Assembly (NCBI RefSeq): GCF_042432495.1
Contig: NZ_JBHLXC010000007.1
Location: 252,340 to 316,339, forward strand
From: Pseudochelatococcus lubricantis
GTDB lineage: Bacteria > Pseudomonadota > Alphaproteobacteria > Rhizobiales > Beijerinckiaceae
Direction of reading: 5' to 3'
Length of the DNA: 64,000 nt
Part shown: positions 61,372 to 64,000 of the stretch, one piece after another
Numbering within the stretch: the stretch's first letter is position 1
Layout: every line of letters starts with the position of its first letter
Notes under the pieces: generated by a model
What the model saw: only the letters and a program-made list of their open reading frames with translations
Database searches by the model: none
What the model was told of the DNA's origin: nothing
Translations under genes and position numbers: made by a program

Positions 61372-61679
61372 AAACCTTGCCTGAGGCCGGTTGCGCGGGC
61401 ATCCCGATGTCCGCGCAACTGCTTTCATGGCGCATCCAGGGGCGCAGTCCGCAGGGCGGTCTCGGGGCGGGGCTAAACCATCGGCGGCGGGATTTTCGGA
61501 AAGACGTCGGTTTTCGGGGGTTCGTATAAATGGGTATACGTTTTTTGGGCCGAAACCACCAGAGGTTGTAATTTATGTAACTTTTAGTTGCTGTGTGACT
61601 ATTTTGTAAGTTGTTTTGAAGGTGGGTTTCAAGTATCCGTTCTTCAGTTTGACTGAAATCAGGACAGGATGCCCCCGCC
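61372..61679. other. Upstream region of the giant adhesin gene
   Basis: 308 bp without a gene. The second half is AT-rich (TGTAATTTATGTAACTTTTAG) and probably carries the adhesin promoter. AGGA lies about ten bases before the adhesin ATG at 61680. Confidence 0.45.
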
Positions 61680-64000
61680 ATGGCTAAACGGCCCACGCAG
61701 ACCAATACGCCCTCGCAGCCCACCAATCCTTCGCAGAACGTGATCGGCGCGACCGCCCGGCATGACGTCTACGAGAAGGGTCTTGGCAACCGGCCCGATC
61801 TCGGCTCCGAGTATTGGGGCAACACGGAATTCGCGGAAGGCGCCGTCGGCATTCCGATGTCGCCGGTTTTGAATAGTTTTCGCACCCTCACCATCGGCGA
61901 CAAGTCGGTGCCGCTGAGCAACGCGGTGGGGCAGACGTTCGACACGCAGTACGGCAAGCTCACCGTCACCGGCTACGACACGCGCACCGGTGCCCTGAGC
62001 TACCGCTACGAACTCACCACCAACGTGTACGATCAGCCGAACGCGACCGAATCGGACCTGGTGACGATTCGTGTTCAGAACTACAAGGGGGGCGCCACGG
62101 AATGCCTCGTGCAGTTCGACATCATCGACGACACGCCGGATGCGCGTAACGATACGGATACCGTGAAGTCCGGCACCTGGGTGGAAAAGGGCAACGTCAT
62201 CTCGGGTGACGGCACGAACGAGGGCCTGAGCGGCGCCGGTGCGGACACCAAGGGCGCCGACGGCGCACGCGTGACGCATATCGTGTCGAAGACGAATACC
62301 GAGAAGTCCGTCTCCAGCAACGGCGAGACGGAAATCAAGGGCGAGTACGGCACGCTGAAGATCAAGGCGGACGGTTCCTATACCTACACGCGCGATTACA
62401 ACACGAAGGGCGGTGTCGAGGACGTGTTTACCTACACGCTCACCGACGGGGACACGGATGCCGACAAGGCGACGCTGACGATCAAGATCGACGACTTCAC
62501 GCCCGTGTTGACGCTCACCGACGTCAACGTGGCTGTCGACGAGGACGACCTGTCCAACGGTTCGGACACCTCGAAGGAGTCCGTTGCGGTTTCGAAGTCC
62601 TTCTCGTTCACGTCGTGGGACGGCGTCAGCTCGTTGACGGTCCAGCTGGATAACGGCACCGAGGTCGAGGTCTTCAAGAACGGCGCCTTCCAGTCGAACA
62701 AGGAAATCGTCACGCCTCACGGCACGCTGAAGTTCACCGGCGGTACGTGGGACCCGGCCAACGGCAAGGGCACGGTGAGCTACACCTATACGCTGACCGA
62801 CGACCTCGACCACACCAACGGCAACGGCGAGAACACGTTCGTCGAGAACTACACCGTCAAGCTGAAGGACGTCGACGGCGATGCCGCCGCGCAGCAGACG
62901 TTCACGGTCACGATCACCGACGACGTGCCGGACGCGAAGAACGACACCGACACGGTGAAGTCCGGTACGTGGGTGGAGAAGGGCAACGTCATCACCGGCG
63001 AGGGCACGAACGAGGGCCTGAATGGCGCCGGTGCCGACGTCAAGGGTGCCGACGATGCGGCCGTGGCGCTGATCGAGTCGGCGACGGTTGCCGCGAAGGC
63101 GGTGTCGTCGTCCGGCGAGACGGATATCGCCGGCCAGTACGGCACGCTGAAGATCAAGGCTGACGGCTCCTACACCTACACGCGCGATTACAACACGAAG
63201 GGCGGCGTCGAGGACGTGTTCACCTACACGCTGAAGGACGGCGATGGCGACACGGATGCCGCCAAGCTGACGATCAAGATCGATGACTTCACGCCCGTGC
63301 TGACCCTCACCGGCGCCGATGTTGCCGTGGACGAGGACGACCTGTCCAACGGTTCGGACACCTCGAAGGAGTCCGTTGCGGTTTCGAAGTCCTTCTCGTT
63401 CACGTCGTGGGACGGCGTCAGCTCGTTGACGGTCCAGCTGGATAACGGCACCGAGGTCGAGGTCTTCAAGAACGGCGCCTTCCAGTCGAACAAGGAAATC
63501 GTCACGCCTCACGGCACGCTGAAGTTCACCGGCGGAAACTATGACGCGCCGAACGGCACGGGCACGGTGAACTACACCTACACCCTGACCGACAACCTTC
63601 CCCATGCCGACGCCGGCGGCGAGAACACGCTGATCGAAAACTACATCGTCAAGCTGACGGACATCGACGGCGACCCGGCAACGCAGCAGACGTTCACGGT
63701 CACGATCACTGACGACGTGCCGGACGCGAAGGACGACACGGACACGGTGAAGGTCGGCACGCAGAGCGAGACGGGTAACGTCATCACCGGCGTAGGCACG
63801 AACGAAGGCCCCGGCGGTCTGGGCACGGACGTCAAGGGCGCCGACGGCGCGACCGTGACGCAGATCGAGTCGGTGAAGGGCGGCACGAAGGCCGTCTCGA
63901 CCGCCGGCACGACGGAAATCGCCGGCCAGTATGGCAAGCTGAAGATCGCTGCTGACGGCTCCTACACCTACACGCGCGACGCTGGCACGCCCGGCAACGT
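61680..64000 (+). CDS. Giant repeat adhesin (VCBS/T1SS-143-like repeats), 3' end outside the window
   Basis: Open from the ATG at 61680 to the window edge (at least 773 residues). Residues 1-150 are a unique N-terminus without a signal peptide (MAKRPTQTNTPSQPTNPSQN). Then come long repeats of 264 residues, each starting near DDTPDARND or DDVPDAKND. Each contains VCBS-like blocks (GEYGTLKIKADGSYTYTRD) and a second domain with SFSFTSWDGVSSLTVQLDNG. The acidic Asp/Thr-rich composition suits a Ca-binding type I secretion substrate of the BapA/LapA kind that acts in biofilm or attachment. Copies 1 and 2 are identical over 206 bp. The right end, which should carry RTX motifs and the export signal, is missing. 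Codon bias is strong. Confidence 0.88.
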   Translation, partial: MAKRPTQTNTPSQPTNPSQNVIGATARHDVYEKGLGNRPDLGSEYWGNTEFAEGAVGIPMSPVLNSFRTLTIGDKSVPLSNAVGQTFDTQYGKLTVTGYDTRTGALSYRYELTTNVYDQPNATESDLVTIRVQNYKGGATECLVQFDIIDDTPDARNDTDTVKSGTWVEKGNVISGDGTNEGLSGAGADTKGADGARVTHIVSKTNTEKSVSSNGETEIKGEYGTLKIKADGSYTYTRDYNTKGGVEDVFTYTLTDGDTDADKATLTIKIDDFTPVLTLTDVNVAVDEDDLSNGSDTSKESVAVSKSFSFTSWDGVSSLTVQLDNGTEVEVFKNGAFQSNKEIVTPHGTLKFTGGTWDPANGKGTVSYTYTLTDDLDHTNGNGENTFVENYTVKLKDVDGDAAAQQTFTVTITDDVPDAKNDTDTVKSGTWVEKGNVITGEGTNEGLNGAGADVKGADDAAVALIESATVAAKAVSSSGETDIAGQYGTLKIKADGSYTYTRDYNTKGGVEDVFTYTLKDGDGDTDAAKLTIKIDDFTPVLTLTGADVAVDEDDLSNGSDTSKESVAVSKSFSFTSWDGVSSLTVQLDNGTEVEVFKNGAFQSNKEIVTPHGTLKFTGGNYDAPNGTGTVNYTYTLTDNLPHADAGGENTLIENYIVKLTDIDGDPATQQTFTVTITDDVPDAKDDTDTVKVGTQSETGNVITGVGTNEGPGGLGTDVKGADGATVTQIESVKGGTKAVSTAGTTEIAGQYGKLKIAADGSYTYTRDAGTPGN
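62538..62743 (+). repeat. 206-bp exact internal repeat of the adhesin, copy 1
   Basis: Identical by reading to 63330-63535 (792 bp further on, three whole 264-bp units or one 264-residue protein repeat). It encodes DEDDLSNGSDTSKES through the middle of the repeat. No synonymous changes are seen. Confidence 0.9.
63330..63535 (+). repeat. 206-bp exact internal repeat of the adhesin, copy 2
   Basis: Second copy of the 206-bp block. The flanking parts of the 264-residue repeats have already diverged (for example DVNVAV against GADVAV just before it). Confidence 0.9.

Noticed and set aside
61659..63605. A 648-codon minus-strand frame opposite the adhesin
   Set aside because: It is a shadow of the repeats: it repeats the same 264-residue period as the plus-strand protein and has no start signal.

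Overview
The window is a 64 kb piece of a GC-rich alphaproteobacterial chromosome, most probably from the order Hyphomicrobiales (Rhizobiales). The basis is the set of alphaproteobacterial genes (CckA and CpdR cell-cycle signalling, a TIGR02300/FYDLN acidic protein, an Omp25/Omp31-like beta-barrel, RHH_4-type regulators), the NAD(P) malic enzyme with a phosphotransacetylase tail, and palindromic intergenic repeats of the kind common in that order. Species cannot be named from the sequence alone.

Layout. 1-4.5 kb: end of a secreted RNase T2, rlmJ, an outer-membrane beta-barrel protein, a family 2 glycosyltransferase and an SDR reductase. 4.5-8 kb: two consecutive soluble globin-coupled chemoreceptors followed by an AT-rich gap. 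8-11.7 kb: pgeF, a MidA/NDUFAF7-like methyltransferase and lgt, then a CBS-BON protein. 12.2-18.6 kb: a tightly packed operon of RND adaptor, RND pump, AI-2E family permease and patatin phospholipase. 18.7-21.4 kb: a GntP permease and a small SF1B helicase. 21.5-26 kb: cckA divergent from a FliO-like proline-rich gene, with a perfect CtrA box (TTAA-N7-TTAAC) between them. 26-35.7 kb: maeB divergent from mutS, a HerA-like ATPase, an M20 peptidase and a secreted phytase-like esterase with a hairpin over its ribosome binding site. 35.9-40.5 kb: ubiH-type hydroxylase, hpt, cpdR, a peptidoglycan-binding protein and murJ, all on the minus strand. 40.7-43.7 kb: quinone oxidoreductase, an MprF-like membrane protein and two small genes. 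43.8-54.4 kb: the classic translation and RNA cluster rimP-nusA-rnpM(ylxR)-infB-rbfA-truB-rpsO-pnp. 54.8-55.5 kb: the FYDLN zinc-ribbon protein and two tandem tRNA-Ala(GGC) genes.

The right end (56-64 kb) is an accessory cell-surface region. It holds a 1212-residue DUF4214/RTX protein with an RsaA-like (S-layer) layout, a strongly structured intergenic segment that looks like a small RNA, a ribbon-helix-helix regulator, and the start of a giant repeat adhesin that runs off the window. Its 264-residue repeats contain a 206-bp stretch that is identical between copies. Neither surface protein has a Sec signal peptide, and both look like type I secretion substrates, but no type I secretion genes lie in the window. 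This locus is the best candidate for a little-described system.

Links across the window: CckA (21.5 kb) and CpdR (38.4 kb) belong to the same phosphorelay in Caulobacter and rhizobia, and the CtrA box next to cckA suggests feedback from that pathway. Lgt, PgeF, MurJ and the peptidoglycan-binding protein are envelope functions. Coordinates of sites that lie outside coding regions were counted by eye and may be off by a base.
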